Source: Cytophaga hutchinsonii ATCC 33406
GTDB lineage: Bacteria > Bacteroidota > Bacteroidia > Cytophagales > Cytophagaceae
Direction: 5' to 3'
DNA: 64,000 bases
NCBI RefSeq assembly: GCF_000014145.1
Contig: NC_008255.1
Location: forward strand, 621,501 to 685,500
The translations under genes were made by a program, and so were the position numbers. Positions within the stretch are counted from its first letter, which is position 1, and the number at the start of each line of letters is the position of its first letter. A model generated the notes under the pieces. The model made no database searches and was not told where the DNA came from. It saw nothing but the letters and a program-made list of their open reading frames with translations. Below are positions 27,488 through 35,699 of this stretch, one piece after another.

Positions 27488-29035
27488 ATGTTTCAGGAGT
27501 ATCCATATACAGAGCCGGATCAAATAGATTTAAAGCAGGTACAAACGCATACCGGTAAATCTATTTCGGCAACGAACACAACAAGAAGAATCTGGACGGC
27601 AAACGAGAAATTTATTTTTCGTGCAGCATGCATCTTTGTTCTTGTGTTTTCTATTCCTACCGATCTGGGCTGGTATGCAAAACTAGTTACACTGGATTAT
27701 GCACACCTGAATTACAGACACCTGAATTCATTGGTCGCTTTTTTTAACCCGCATTTCATTAATCATTATTCGGAAAGCGGATTTTTCGGTCTGTACAGTT
27801 ACGTTAATTTATTACTTGTATTTATAGTTGCTTTAATTGCTGCATCAATCTGGACGGTATTAGATAAAAACAGGAGAGACTATGATGTACTGTATTACTG
27901 GGTACGTGTAGCAGCGCGTTACCGTATTGCTTATGGCGTTATTGCCTGGGGATATAAAAAAATATTTGTTATGCAGATGCCTTTTCCGGGCCAGGGATTA
28001 TTAAACACAGAGTTTATTAATTTTTTTGCAAAACGGTTGTATTGGGAATCGCTGGGTATTGTACCTGCATATGAAGTCTTTCTGGGTTTCGCAGAATTTG
28101 TTCCGGGTATATTATTGCTTTTTCGAAAAACAACGGCTTTAGGTGCAGCCCTAACGGTAGTGGTTTTAGGCAATGTTGCCATTGCCAATCATGCCTATGA
28201 CATCGGGGAACAGGTGCCAAGCTTCAGTTTATCTTTACTTGCATTTTTTGTGCTGTGGTATTATTTGCCGGCAATATGGAATTTGCTTATAAATGAAAAA
28301 GATTCGCAGGTAGTATCTTTTGTGCCTGCGTTCCGATATACATGGCAGACATATTTGAAACGAAGCATACAGTATACCGGAAATTTTATTTTTGTTTTAT
28401 TATTCGGAGTATTTGAGGTATACGCATATACACACAATGATTTTTATAAGATTCCGAACACACCTGGATTAACAGGGTCCAAAGGATATTATCAGGTCAG
28501 TGAATTCAAACGGAATAATAAAATCATTCCATATTCACCGTTGGACTCCATACGTTGGCAGGATGTAACGTTCGAAGAATTTTCTTCCATGAGTTTCAGA
28601 GTGGCGAACAGACCGCAGCAGATTCAGATGTTTGCAGCGGGGAGTTATCCAAGAGCAGGAGAGCCATATGATTATACATGGAAGTTTCATCCAAAAGGGG
28701 ATGAGCGCAGGTATGAAACCAATGAAGATGTATATGATCCGGAAAAAAGAGATATCAATATCAATTGGGAATTCGCCGGCCTCGGCAGTGAACGTCATTG
28801 GTATTATTACAAAGCAGATACGGTAAATCAGATCCTGTACCTGCAACATAAGAACAGACACAGCCGAAACCTTAAACAGGTACTGCATTACAGCAGGCCT
28901 GATGAATCCAGGATCATATTGTACGGAACAAATGAATTCAACGATTCTATTTATGTCGTTCTGGATAAACAAGAAAAAAACTATCCCGCAATTACTTCTT
29001 ATGACAGAAGCAGCAGTAAAATATATACCTATTGA
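27488..29035 (+). CDS. DoxX-like membrane protein with C-terminal domain (paralogue B2)
   Basis: A 515-residue paralogue with a longer polar N-terminus (about 40 residues, Thr/Gln-rich) before the first helix. The DoxX-like core contains ARYRIAYGVIAWGYKKIFVM, GIVPAYEVFLGFAEFVPGIL and LLFRKTTALGAALTVVV. The soluble domain starts at SKGYYQVSEFKRNNKIIPYS and contains a unique acidic/aromatic insertion (YPRAGEPYDYTWKFHPKGDE and following), then FAGLGSERHWYYYKADTVNQ in place of GVGGGRR. It ends in ILYGTNEFNDSIYVVLDKQE. The IAWGYKK variant of the core is shared with paralogue B4. The next start is 18 bp away. Confidence 0.7.
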   Translation: MFQEYPYTEPDQIDLKQVQTHTGKSISATNTTRRIWTANEKFIFRAACIFVLVFSIPTDLGWYAKLVTLDYAHLNYRHLNSLVAFFNPHFINHYSESGFFGLYSYVNLLLVFIVALIAASIWTVLDKNRRDYDVLYYWVRVAARYRIAYGVIAWGYKKIFVMQMPFPGQGLLNTEFINFFAKRLYWESLGIVPAYEVFLGFAEFVPGILLLFRKTTALGAALTVVVLGNVAIANHAYDIGEQVPSFSLSLLAFFVLWYYLPAIWNLLINEKDSQVVSFVPAFRYTWQTYLKRSIQYTGNFIFVLLFGVFEVYAYTHNDFYKIPNTPGLTGSKGYYQVSEFKRNNKIIPYSPLDSIRWQDVTFEEFSSMSFRVANRPQQIQMFAAGSYPRAGEPYDYTWKFHPKGDERRYETNEDVYDPEKRDININWEFAGLGSERHWYYYKADTVNQILYLQHKNRHSRNLKQVLHYSRPDESRIILYGTNEFNDSIYVVLDKQEKNYPAITSYDRSSSKIYTY

Positions 29036-29053
29036 AAATAACTAATTTGAATT

Positions 29054-30517
29054 ATGCCGGCATACACAGAAGCAGAACCTATACTAAAAACGAAACCATC
29101 GGTTGAACCATGGAAAGGATATGAAAAAATATCTTTCCGTATTGCCTTTATATTCTTCTTTCTTTTAACCGTACCAACCGATATCGATTATTATAAAGGC
29201 TGGTTTACTACGGATTGGGAACATCTGCATATCCGCGATCTGGGTAAATTGGCAGGGTCATCTTTTGCACCGTTTAAGATTCAGGAAAACCATCCGGGTG
29301 AGGCCGACAGAGGCTCCTTACAGGAAAAAGCACATGGCTTTTTTGTTATTCAGGCAGAGAGCGGAAACTTTGGCCTGGCAAGTTATGTCAACTGGGGTGT
29401 TGCTTTATTAATTGGGATTTTCGGTGGTCTTTTGTGGACCTTGCTTGACAGAAAGCCCCGAAATTACCAGGTACTTTATTATTTTCTGATTGTCGCTGTC
29501 AGTTACTCCATGCTGATCCGACTGGAAGGATTAACATTCTCAAAAGTGTTCCCAACACAAATGCCGGCTCTCGCAGAAACACAGCTGAATACAAATCTGG
29601 GAGATTTTACCCATCAGAAATTATACTGGATCCAGTTAAGCTTTGTTCATAATTATGAAACATTCATCGGCCTGGCAGAATTAGCAATCATGCTCCTTTT
29701 GTTTTTCCGGAAAACAAGAGCATTAGGCGCTGCCATGGCGTTGTTTATGATCGGAAACATTGCTATTGCAAATCACGTGTACGATGGCGGTATTCACCTG
29801 GCTGCTGCTTTCTATGCATTGGGAGGTACATTTGTATTGTGGCGCTATATTCCGGAAATATGGAATCTGCTGGTAAATGAAAAAGATACAGCGCCGCAGG
29901 TGTATTATTTTCCGTTTGAAAAAAAATGGCAGCAGTATCTGCGCATCGGTTTGAAGACAGCTGTATTTGGTTTGTTTTTTTTAACAAGCGGTTACCTGCA
30001 TTGGCATAATTATAAAACAGATTCTTATAAAGTTCCCTCAAGGCCCGGTCTTGCAAATTCCAGAGGCGTGTACCAGGTATCAGAATTTAAAGTGAATAAT
30101 AAAGTTATTCCATATTCACCGATTGATTCTATAAGATGGCAAACGGTAACATTTGAAAAATGGTCGACCATATCCTTTGCAGTCAATAATACCTTCCGCA
30201 TTCATGGAGAAGCAGGCAGGGGAAAGCAGTTTAAAGATGTAGACAGGACCTATGAGTCTGCCGGTACAGGCGGAGGAAGACGCCATTATTATTATGAAGC
30301 AGATACCGTTAAGCAAACACTTCATCTGTTTAATAAAAACAAAGTATATAAAGAGGAAGAACTGTTTTTTACATATGAACGCCCCACCGATACCCGTATT
30401 GTACTTCGTGGACAGAATGAATTTAAAGATTCTGTGTATGTAGTGCTGGATAAAGTAACAGACAAAATATATCCGTTATATGAAGCACGTAATGAATCTG
30501 CGGTCTGGATTCCGTAA
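29054..30517 (+). CDS. DoxX-like membrane protein with C-terminal domain (paralogue B3)
   Basis: A 487-residue paralogue. A distinctive polar insertion (FKIQENHPGEADRGSLQEKA and following) precedes the second helix, where siblings have a short loop. The core is more divergent than in the others: the usual RYR is replaced by VSYSMLIRLEGLTFSKVFPT. That is notable, because the arginines are otherwise nearly invariant. The EL..LLLFFRKTRALGAAMA segment and the C-terminal domain (SRGVYQVSEFKVNNKVIPYS, RWQTVTFEKWSTISF, GTGGGRRHYYYEADT, LRGQNEFKDSVYVVLDK) are intact. This copy may have lost or changed the core activity. Eighteen bases separate it from B4. Confidence 0.7.
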   Translation: MPAYTEAEPILKTKPSVEPWKGYEKISFRIAFIFFFLLTVPTDIDYYKGWFTTDWEHLHIRDLGKLAGSSFAPFKIQENHPGEADRGSLQEKAHGFFVIQAESGNFGLASYVNWGVALLIGIFGGLLWTLLDRKPRNYQVLYYFLIVAVSYSMLIRLEGLTFSKVFPTQMPALAETQLNTNLGDFTHQKLYWIQLSFVHNYETFIGLAELAIMLLLFFRKTRALGAAMALFMIGNIAIANHVYDGGIHLAAAFYALGGTFVLWRYIPEIWNLLVNEKDTAPQVYYFPFEKKWQQYLRIGLKTAVFGLFFLTSGYLHWHNYKTDSYKVPSRPGLANSRGVYQVSEFKVNNKVIPYSPIDSIRWQTVTFEKWSTISFAVNNTFRIHGEAGRGKQFKDVDRTYESAGTGGGRRHYYYEADTVKQTLHLFNKNKVYKEEELFFTYERPTDTRIVLRGQNEFKDSVYVVLDKVTDKIYPLYEARNESAVWIP

Positions 30518-30535
30518 TTCATTAAACAACCCGAT

Positions 30536-31939
30536 ATGACACCAATAACTACTTTTGAAAAAGAACCTAAACAGGAACAGGAAATAACTGCTGTGCCATG
30601 GAAAGGATATGAGAAGTTTGCCTTCCGTTCAACGTTTGCCTTTGTTGCATTGATCTGTTTGCCATTCAGCACACACTTCTATGAAAATCTGCTTCGGTTA
30701 AACTTGACTGAATTCAACTGGAATAGCCTGGGGAGCATTGCAACAGGTTTTGGCGCGCCTGAATTTATTACGCTTGAACCTGCAGATATCTGGGAACTGT
30801 ACAGTTATATCAATGTTTTTATAACCGCTGGGCTGGCTGTTTTAATTGGTGCTGTGTGGTCACTGCTGGATCATAAAGCAACGCAATACCGCGCTTTGTA
30901 TTACTGGACACTTGTTGTTGCGAGGTATCGGCTGGCCTTTGGTATAATTGCCTGGGGGTATAAAAAATTTATTCCCATCCAGATGGAATTGCCCAGCATC
31001 AGTTTTTTATATACTCCTTTTGCTGATTTCAGCGAACAGAAATTATACTGGCAATCCGTGGGAATTACACAAGGGTATGAAATTTTTTTAGGGTTTGCAG
31101 AAGTGTTGTGCGGATTGTTGCTGCTGTTCAGAAAGACAACTGCTATTGGTGCTGCTTTAACAGCCGTTATCCTCTTCAATATTGTAATTGCAAATCACGT
31201 ATACGATGGTATGGTGCATGTGCACAGTTTTATATTTGCGGTGCTTGCGGTAATTATTTTGTGGCAGTATTTACCCGGTATCTGGAACTTGCTGGTTAAT
31301 GAACGCGATGTAAAACCTGCTTACACCCGATTGGATTTCAGCTCAACATCCTGGAAAAGAAATACACGTTTGGCCTTAAAGTCTGTTAGTATTGGCATTT
31401 TCGTTTTCTTTCTTTTGTTTCTGCATGCTATAGATGACCTGGGTTACAGGTATCCGCATAACCATCCGGGTTTAAAAAATACAGCTGGTTTTTATCATGT
31501 AACAGAATATAGGCGCAACAATAAAGTAATACCGTATTCGCCACTGGACTCGGTACGTTGGCACGATGTGGTTTTTGAAACCTGGTCAACTATGGCAATC
31601 AGGATGAACCGTTTGCAGCAGATGGATAATGATAATACCGGAAGAGAAAATAAAGAAAGTATCAGCAAGCGATTTGAATTCAGAGGCGTTGGCGGCGGAC
31701 GGCATTATTTTGACTATAAAGCAGACACTATTAAACACATTTTGTATTTAACCAATAAAAATAAAGCACACCGTGACCAGCAGCAGGTACTGCATTACAG
31801 CAAACCAACAGATACGAGGATTATAGTATCAGGCATAAATGAATTCAACGATTCTATTTATGTAATACTGGATAAAGCCGAACACACATATCCTTTATAT
31901 GAGGGACGTGAACAAGCAGTTTCATCAGCCTCTTATTGA
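30536..31939 (+). CDS. DoxX-like membrane protein with C-terminal domain (paralogue B4)
   Basis: A 467-residue paralogue and the last of the nine-member set. The N-terminus carries WKGYEKFAFRSTFAF; the core has ARYRLAFGIIAWGYKKFIPI, GITQGYEIFLGFAEVLCGLL and LLFRKTTAIGAALTAVI. The C-terminal domain has TAGFYHVTEYRRNNKVIPYS, RWHDVVFETWSTMAI, GVGGGRHYFDYKADTIKHIL and SGINEFNDSIYVILDKAE. It lacks the long insertion of A2-A5. It is followed after 49 bp by a c-type cytochrome gene on the same strand with no terminator between them. That arrangement links the DoxX-like array to the redox genes downstream. Confidence 0.72.
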   Translation: MTPITTFEKEPKQEQEITAVPWKGYEKFAFRSTFAFVALICLPFSTHFYENLLRLNLTEFNWNSLGSIATGFGAPEFITLEPADIWELYSYINVFITAGLAVLIGAVWSLLDHKATQYRALYYWTLVVARYRLAFGIIAWGYKKFIPIQMELPSISFLYTPFADFSEQKLYWQSVGITQGYEIFLGFAEVLCGLLLLFRKTTAIGAALTAVILFNIVIANHVYDGMVHVHSFIFAVLAVIILWQYLPGIWNLLVNERDVKPAYTRLDFSSTSWKRNTRLALKSVSIGIFVFFLLFLHAIDDLGYRYPHNHPGLKNTAGFYHVTEYRRNNKVIPYSPLDSVRWHDVVFETWSTMAIRMNRLQQMDNDNTGRENKESISKRFEFRGVGGGRHYFDYKADTIKHILYLTNKNKAHRDQQQVLHYSKPTDTRIIVSGINEFNDSIYVILDKAEHTYPLYEGREQAVSSASY

Positions 31940-31988
31940 TACAGAAACATGCCATCAGAATATCTGTTTTTAAAGATCTGTTATCATT

Positions 31989-32354
31989 ATGAATAAATTA
32001 CTCATGCTCGCACTGGCGGCAGCAACAATTGTTATCAGTTATGCACAGAATGCGCCGGGTACAGCACAGAAAGGTGCAGTTACTGTAAATCCCAAAGATG
32101 TTGAAGCAGGCAAAGCATTGGTTGCACAGTCTGATTGTAAAACATGTCACGTATCAGACTATACGCTTATCGGCCCGGGATATAAACAGATTGCTCAGCG
32201 TTATCCGCTTACGGAAACAAACATTCAATACCTTTCAAAAAAAATAATTTCAGGCGGAGGTGGTGTATGGGGTGAAAATGAAATGGCTGCGCATACAACA
32301 CTTACACCTGAACAAACCAGAAAAATTGCACTTTACATCTTATCATTAAAATGA
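31989..32354 (+). CDS. Exported c-type cytochrome, class I
   Basis: A 121-residue periplasmic monoheme electron carrier. It has a signal peptide (about 1-19, ending SYAQ), one CKTCH heme-binding site (Cys50, Cys53, His54) and a probable axial Met99 in GENEMAAH. The fold resembles the cytochrome c551/c552 group (KALVAQSDCKTCH, IGPGYKQIAQRY, ALYILSLK). Its stop overlaps the start of the next cytochrome gene by four bases (ATGA). It is a natural electron acceptor for the SoxC-like dehydrogenase encoded two genes later. Confidence 0.93.
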   Translation: MNKLLMLALAAATIVISYAQNAPGTAQKGAVTVNPKDVEAGKALVAQSDCKTCHVSDYTLIGPGYKQIAQRYPLTETNIQYLSKKIISGGGGVWGENEMAAHTTLTPEQTRKIALYILSLK

Positions 32355-32980
32355 AACAATTGACCTGGCCGTTCTGTATATGCTTCACAATGTTTTTAAC
32401 AGCAGGTTCAATTACAGCATGTAATAAAAAAATACATACCTGGGTTGCTGCTGAAGATACGCTTAACAAAACTACTGGAATTGAAAAAACAGCAGCTGTA
32501 TTTCCGGATACCTTTGGTTTCGGCCAGTCTGTATCAACTGAATATATTCGAAAATTTGATATCGATGTACGTCCGGATGGAAGAGGGTTACCTGCCGGTG
32601 CAGGTATGGTGAAAGAAGGCCGGAGCATCTATCTGGAAAAATGTACCGTGTGTCATGGGAAGACAGGCAGAGAAGGAGGGCCTGGCGGAAAACTTGTTTC
32701 ATCACCGCCTGATTCAAACAAAACAAAAACAATCGGTAACTATTGGCCATATGCAACAACTGTGTACGATTATATAAACCGTGCAATGCCGTACAATGCG
32801 CCCGGTTCACTCACCAGCAAGGAAGTATATGACCTTACTGCTTATTTGCTGTATGAGAATGGTATCATTGATTCTGTATTTGTTGTCACAGAAAAAACAT
32901 TACCACTGATTGAAATGCCGGCGAAAAAATTATTTGTTCCGGATAACAGGTTAGATGAAATAAAATCCGGCAGCAGATGA
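32351..32980 (+). CDS. c-type cytochrome lipoprotein, SoxD/SorB-like subunit
   Basis: A 209-residue monoheme cytochrome anchored as a lipoprotein (probable lipid Cys24, SITAC). The heme site is CTVCH (Cys98-His102) and Met146 is a likely axial ligand (YINRAMPYNAPGSLTSKEVY). The motif around that Met and the following LTAYLLYENGIID are typical of cytochromes that accept electrons from sulfite or sulfane dehydrogenases. It overlaps its upstream and downstream neighbours by four bases each, so the three genes should be translated together. I infer that it pairs directly with the molybdenum enzyme downstream. Confidence 0.86.
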   Translation: MKQLTWPFCICFTMFLTAGSITACNKKIHTWVAAEDTLNKTTGIEKTAAVFPDTFGFGQSVSTEYIRKFDIDVRPDGRGLPAGAGMVKEGRSIYLEKCTVCHGKTGREGGPGGKLVSSPPDSNKTKTIGNYWPYATTVYDYINRAMPYNAPGSLTSKEVYDLTAYLLYENGIIDSVFVVTEKTLPLIEMPAKKLFVPDNRLDEIKSGSR

Positions 32981-34221
32981 AAGATCATGCTAAAAAAGAA
33001 GATACCGGCTTGAGCCGTCGATCCTTACTGGCTATGGCTGGTTTGGCAACCGTTGCATTTGTCCAGACTTCGCTTGGTAAAACAGTGCAGATGCTGCAGC
33101 CGCCGGCAATGTTTTTATCTGATGATCCTACTAAAAGCATTGGTGCTCCTCCGGGTTTAGTTGGCAATCGTTCTGCGTATGAAAATCCTGTTAAAAAAAC
33201 ATCCGACACATCTTCCAGAACACCACTGCAGGATCTGTACGGAACCATTACTCCTTCTGATCTGCACTTTGAACGGCACCACGCAGGTATGCCGGATATC
33301 AATCCGGAAGCATATGAATTAATCATTCATGGAATGGTTGACAAACCTAAGAAATTTTCGCTGCAGGATCTGAAGCGGTTTCCATCCGTATCACGCATTT
33401 GCTTTCTGGAATGTTCGGGGAACTACCGCACAGGAAAGGAAACGATGACCGCTCAGGAGATCTGCGGCATGACCAGCCAAAGCGAATGGACAGGAGTAAT
33501 GCTTTCTACGCTGTTGCGTGAAGTCGGTATTCGGGATACGGCACAATGGCTGCTTGCAGAAGGCGGGGATGCTGCTGTAATGACGCGCAGCATTCCGGTA
33601 ACAAAAGCATTGGACGATGCCATGATTGTGTACGCACAGAATGGAGAAGCCTTACGTCCGCAGCAGGGATATCCGGTGCGCCTGTTATTGCCGGGCTGGG
33701 AAGGGAATACAAATATAAAATGGCTTCGGCGCATTGAAGTTTCGGACGCTCCGTTTATGACACGCGAAGAAACATCTAAATATACCGAAACAATAAAAGG
33801 CGGATTTTACCGGCAGTTCAGTTTCGATATGGATGCACGTTCCATCATCACATTTCCTTCGTATCCCAGACAGGTCGAAAAAGGCTGGATCGAAATTCAG
33901 GGAATTGCGTGGACAGGAAGAGGTAAGGTATTGCGGGTAGATATAACAACAGATGCAGGTAAAACATGGCTGCCTGCGCAGCTGCAGGAACCTGTTCTGG
34001 ATAAGGCACACGTGCGGTTCCGTTTTTTATGGAACTGGAACGGAGATGAAACAGAAATTGCAAGCCGTGTAACCGATGAAACAGGATATCAGCAGCCATT
34101 CTTAAAACAGTTGCTGGAAGCAAGAGGAGGCGTGTCTGGTGGATACCATTTTAATCCGGTAACATTCTGGCGGGTAAAAAAAGATGGTTTAGTGGTACTC
34201 AATCCGGATGCCATGAAATAG
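32977..34221 (+). CDS. soxC: Molybdopterin-dependent sulfite/sulfane dehydrogenase, SoxC-like
   Basis: A 414-residue periplasmic sulfite-oxidase-family enzyme. A twin-arginine signal is present (LSRRSLLAMAGLATVAF). The molybdenum ligand is Cys146 in CFLECSGNYRTGKE, and SQSEWTGVMLSTLL is characteristic of the SoxC branch. The C-terminal Mo-co dimerisation domain is recognisable (GKVLRVDITTDAGKTWLPAQ). It should oxidise sulfite to sulfate, or sulfane sulfur in a Sox complex, passing electrons to the cytochromes just upstream. No soxX, Y, Z, A or B gene is present in the window, so a stand-alone sulfite dehydrogenase is the simpler reading. Its start overlaps the preceding stop (ATGA). Confidence 0.88.
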   Translation: MKDHAKKEDTGLSRRSLLAMAGLATVAFVQTSLGKTVQMLQPPAMFLSDDPTKSIGAPPGLVGNRSAYENPVKKTSDTSSRTPLQDLYGTITPSDLHFERHHAGMPDINPEAYELIIHGMVDKPKKFSLQDLKRFPSVSRICFLECSGNYRTGKETMTAQEICGMTSQSEWTGVMLSTLLREVGIRDTAQWLLAEGGDAAVMTRSIPVTKALDDAMIVYAQNGEALRPQQGYPVRLLLPGWEGNTNIKWLRRIEVSDAPFMTREETSKYTETIKGGFYRQFSFDMDARSIITFPSYPRQVEKGWIEIQGIAWTGRGKVLRVDITTDAGKTWLPAQLQEPVLDKAHVRFRFLWNWNGDETEIASRVTDETGYQQPFLKQLLEARGGVSGGYHFNPVTFWRVKKDGLVVLNPDAMK

Positions 34222-34260
34222 TTTTATATTGCTTACAGATAGAAAAGTATAATCGTACAT

Positions 34261-35691
34261 ATGAGTAATATATATGATGCAGTAGTTGTCGGATCCGGCC
34301 CCAACGGTCTGGCAGCAGCCATTACACTCCAACGGAAAGGATTTGCTGTGTTGGTGCTGGAAGCAAAAGATACCATCGGCGGTGGTTTACGTACGAAAGA
34401 GCTCACGTTACCTGGGTTTAAGCACGACGTGTGTTCTGCTATACATCCGATGGCAGTTGCTTCTCCGTTCTTTGCGGATATACCGCTGGATAAATTCGGG
34501 TTGCGGTTTACACATGCGCCTATTGCTGCGGCACATCCCTTTGATCATGGCGGAGCAGCCATTCTTTCGCGTTCGCTAAAAGATACAATCGCGTTGCTGG
34601 GTAAAGATGCAGATAATTACAAACGGTTAATAGAGCCTGTTATAGAAAGCTGGCCCGATATTGCTGCAGACGCTATGGGGCCGTTACGGTTTCCCAAACA
34701 TCCGTTGAAGATGGCCGCGTTTGGATTAAATGCGATCCGCTCTGCAGATTGTATATCCAAACGCTTCGAAACCGAAGAAGCAAAAGGGTTGTGGGCAGGC
34801 ATGGCAGCACATTCCATACAACCGTTGACCAATTGGGCTTCGGCTGCAATCGGTTTGGTACTTTCTGCGGTTGGCCATTTGCATGGCTGGCCAATACCTA
34901 TCGGCGGTTCACAGGCTATTGCAGATGCATTGGGTTCGTATTTTATTTCACTTGGTGGTACCATTCAGACAAATGTTGAAGTGACTTCTCTCAATCAGCT
35001 GCCGGCAGCCAGGGCTGTACTGTTTGATGTTACTCCCAAACAACTATTGAAAATTACCGGCGATGAATTCTCCGGTTTGTATAAAAAACAACTAACGAAT
35101 TACCGTTACGGTATGGGCGTGTTTAAAGTAGACTGGGCACTCAGCGAACCTGTTCCGTTTACATCCGATCATTGCAGGCAGGCAGGTACCGTGCATCTTG
35201 GCAATACATTCAACGAAATTGCCTTGAGTGAACAGGAGACATCTTCCGGTAAACATCCGGAAAAACCATTTGTGTTATTTGCGCAGCAAAGCAAATTTGA
35301 TATAACGCGTGCCCCCCAGGGTAAGCATACTGCCTGGGCATATTGCCACGTACCTAATGGTTCCGCAACAGATATGACAGCTGCGATTGAAAATCAGCTT
35401 GAACGTTTTGCACCGGGATTTAAAGATACTATTCTGGCAAAAAATACCATGAACACCGTAGAGATACAGGCATACAATCCCAATTATATTGGCGGTGATA
35501 TCAATGGCGGTATCATTGACATTCGTCAGTTGTATACACGGCCCGCAGTGAAAATTTCACCTTACAGAACACCTAAGAAAGGTATTTATATATGTTCATC
35601 TTCTACACCTCCCGGTGGCGGTGTACACGGTATGTGCGGCTTTCATGCTGCGCAGGCTGTTATACAGGATCTTAAAAAACAATACAAGTAG
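34261..35691 (+). CDS. FAD-dependent oxidoreductase, phytoene desaturase/PYROXD2-like
   Basis: A 476-residue flavoprotein. The N-terminal dinucleotide-binding motif is clear (YDAVVVGSGPNGLAAAITLQ), followed by the acidic end of strand 2 (VLVLEAKDTIGGGLRT). The C-terminus has the usual FAD-closing segment (GIYICSSSTPPGGGVHGMCG). It belongs to the broad CrtI/PYROXD2 group. No other carotenoid genes are adjacent, so pigment biosynthesis is not supported by context. It sits between the SoxC-like enzyme (39 bp) and a YeiH-type transporter (8 bp), probably in the same transcript, but its substrate is unknown. Confidence 0.85.
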   Translation: MSNIYDAVVVGSGPNGLAAAITLQRKGFAVLVLEAKDTIGGGLRTKELTLPGFKHDVCSAIHPMAVASPFFADIPLDKFGLRFTHAPIAAAHPFDHGGAAILSRSLKDTIALLGKDADNYKRLIEPVIESWPDIAADAMGPLRFPKHPLKMAAFGLNAIRSADCISKRFETEEAKGLWAGMAAHSIQPLTNWASAAIGLVLSAVGHLHGWPIPIGGSQAIADALGSYFISLGGTIQTNVEVTSLNQLPAARAVLFDVTPKQLLKITGDEFSGLYKKQLTNYRYGMGVFKVDWALSEPVPFTSDHCRQAGTVHLGNTFNEIALSEQETSSGKHPEKPFVLFAQQSKFDITRAPQGKHTAWAYCHVPNGSATDMTAAIENQLERFAPGFKDTILAKNTMNTVEIQAYNPNYIGGDINGGIIDIRQLYTRPAVKISPYRTPKKGIYICSSSTPPGGGVHGMCGFHAAQAVIQDLKKQYK

Positions 35692-35699
35692 AATAAAAT

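Noticed and set aside
34261-35691. Flavoprotein as a carotenoid phytoene desaturase
   Set aside because: It belongs to the wider CrtI/PYROXD2 group, but there are no crtB, crtY or other pigment genes nearby and the context is sulfur-type redox.
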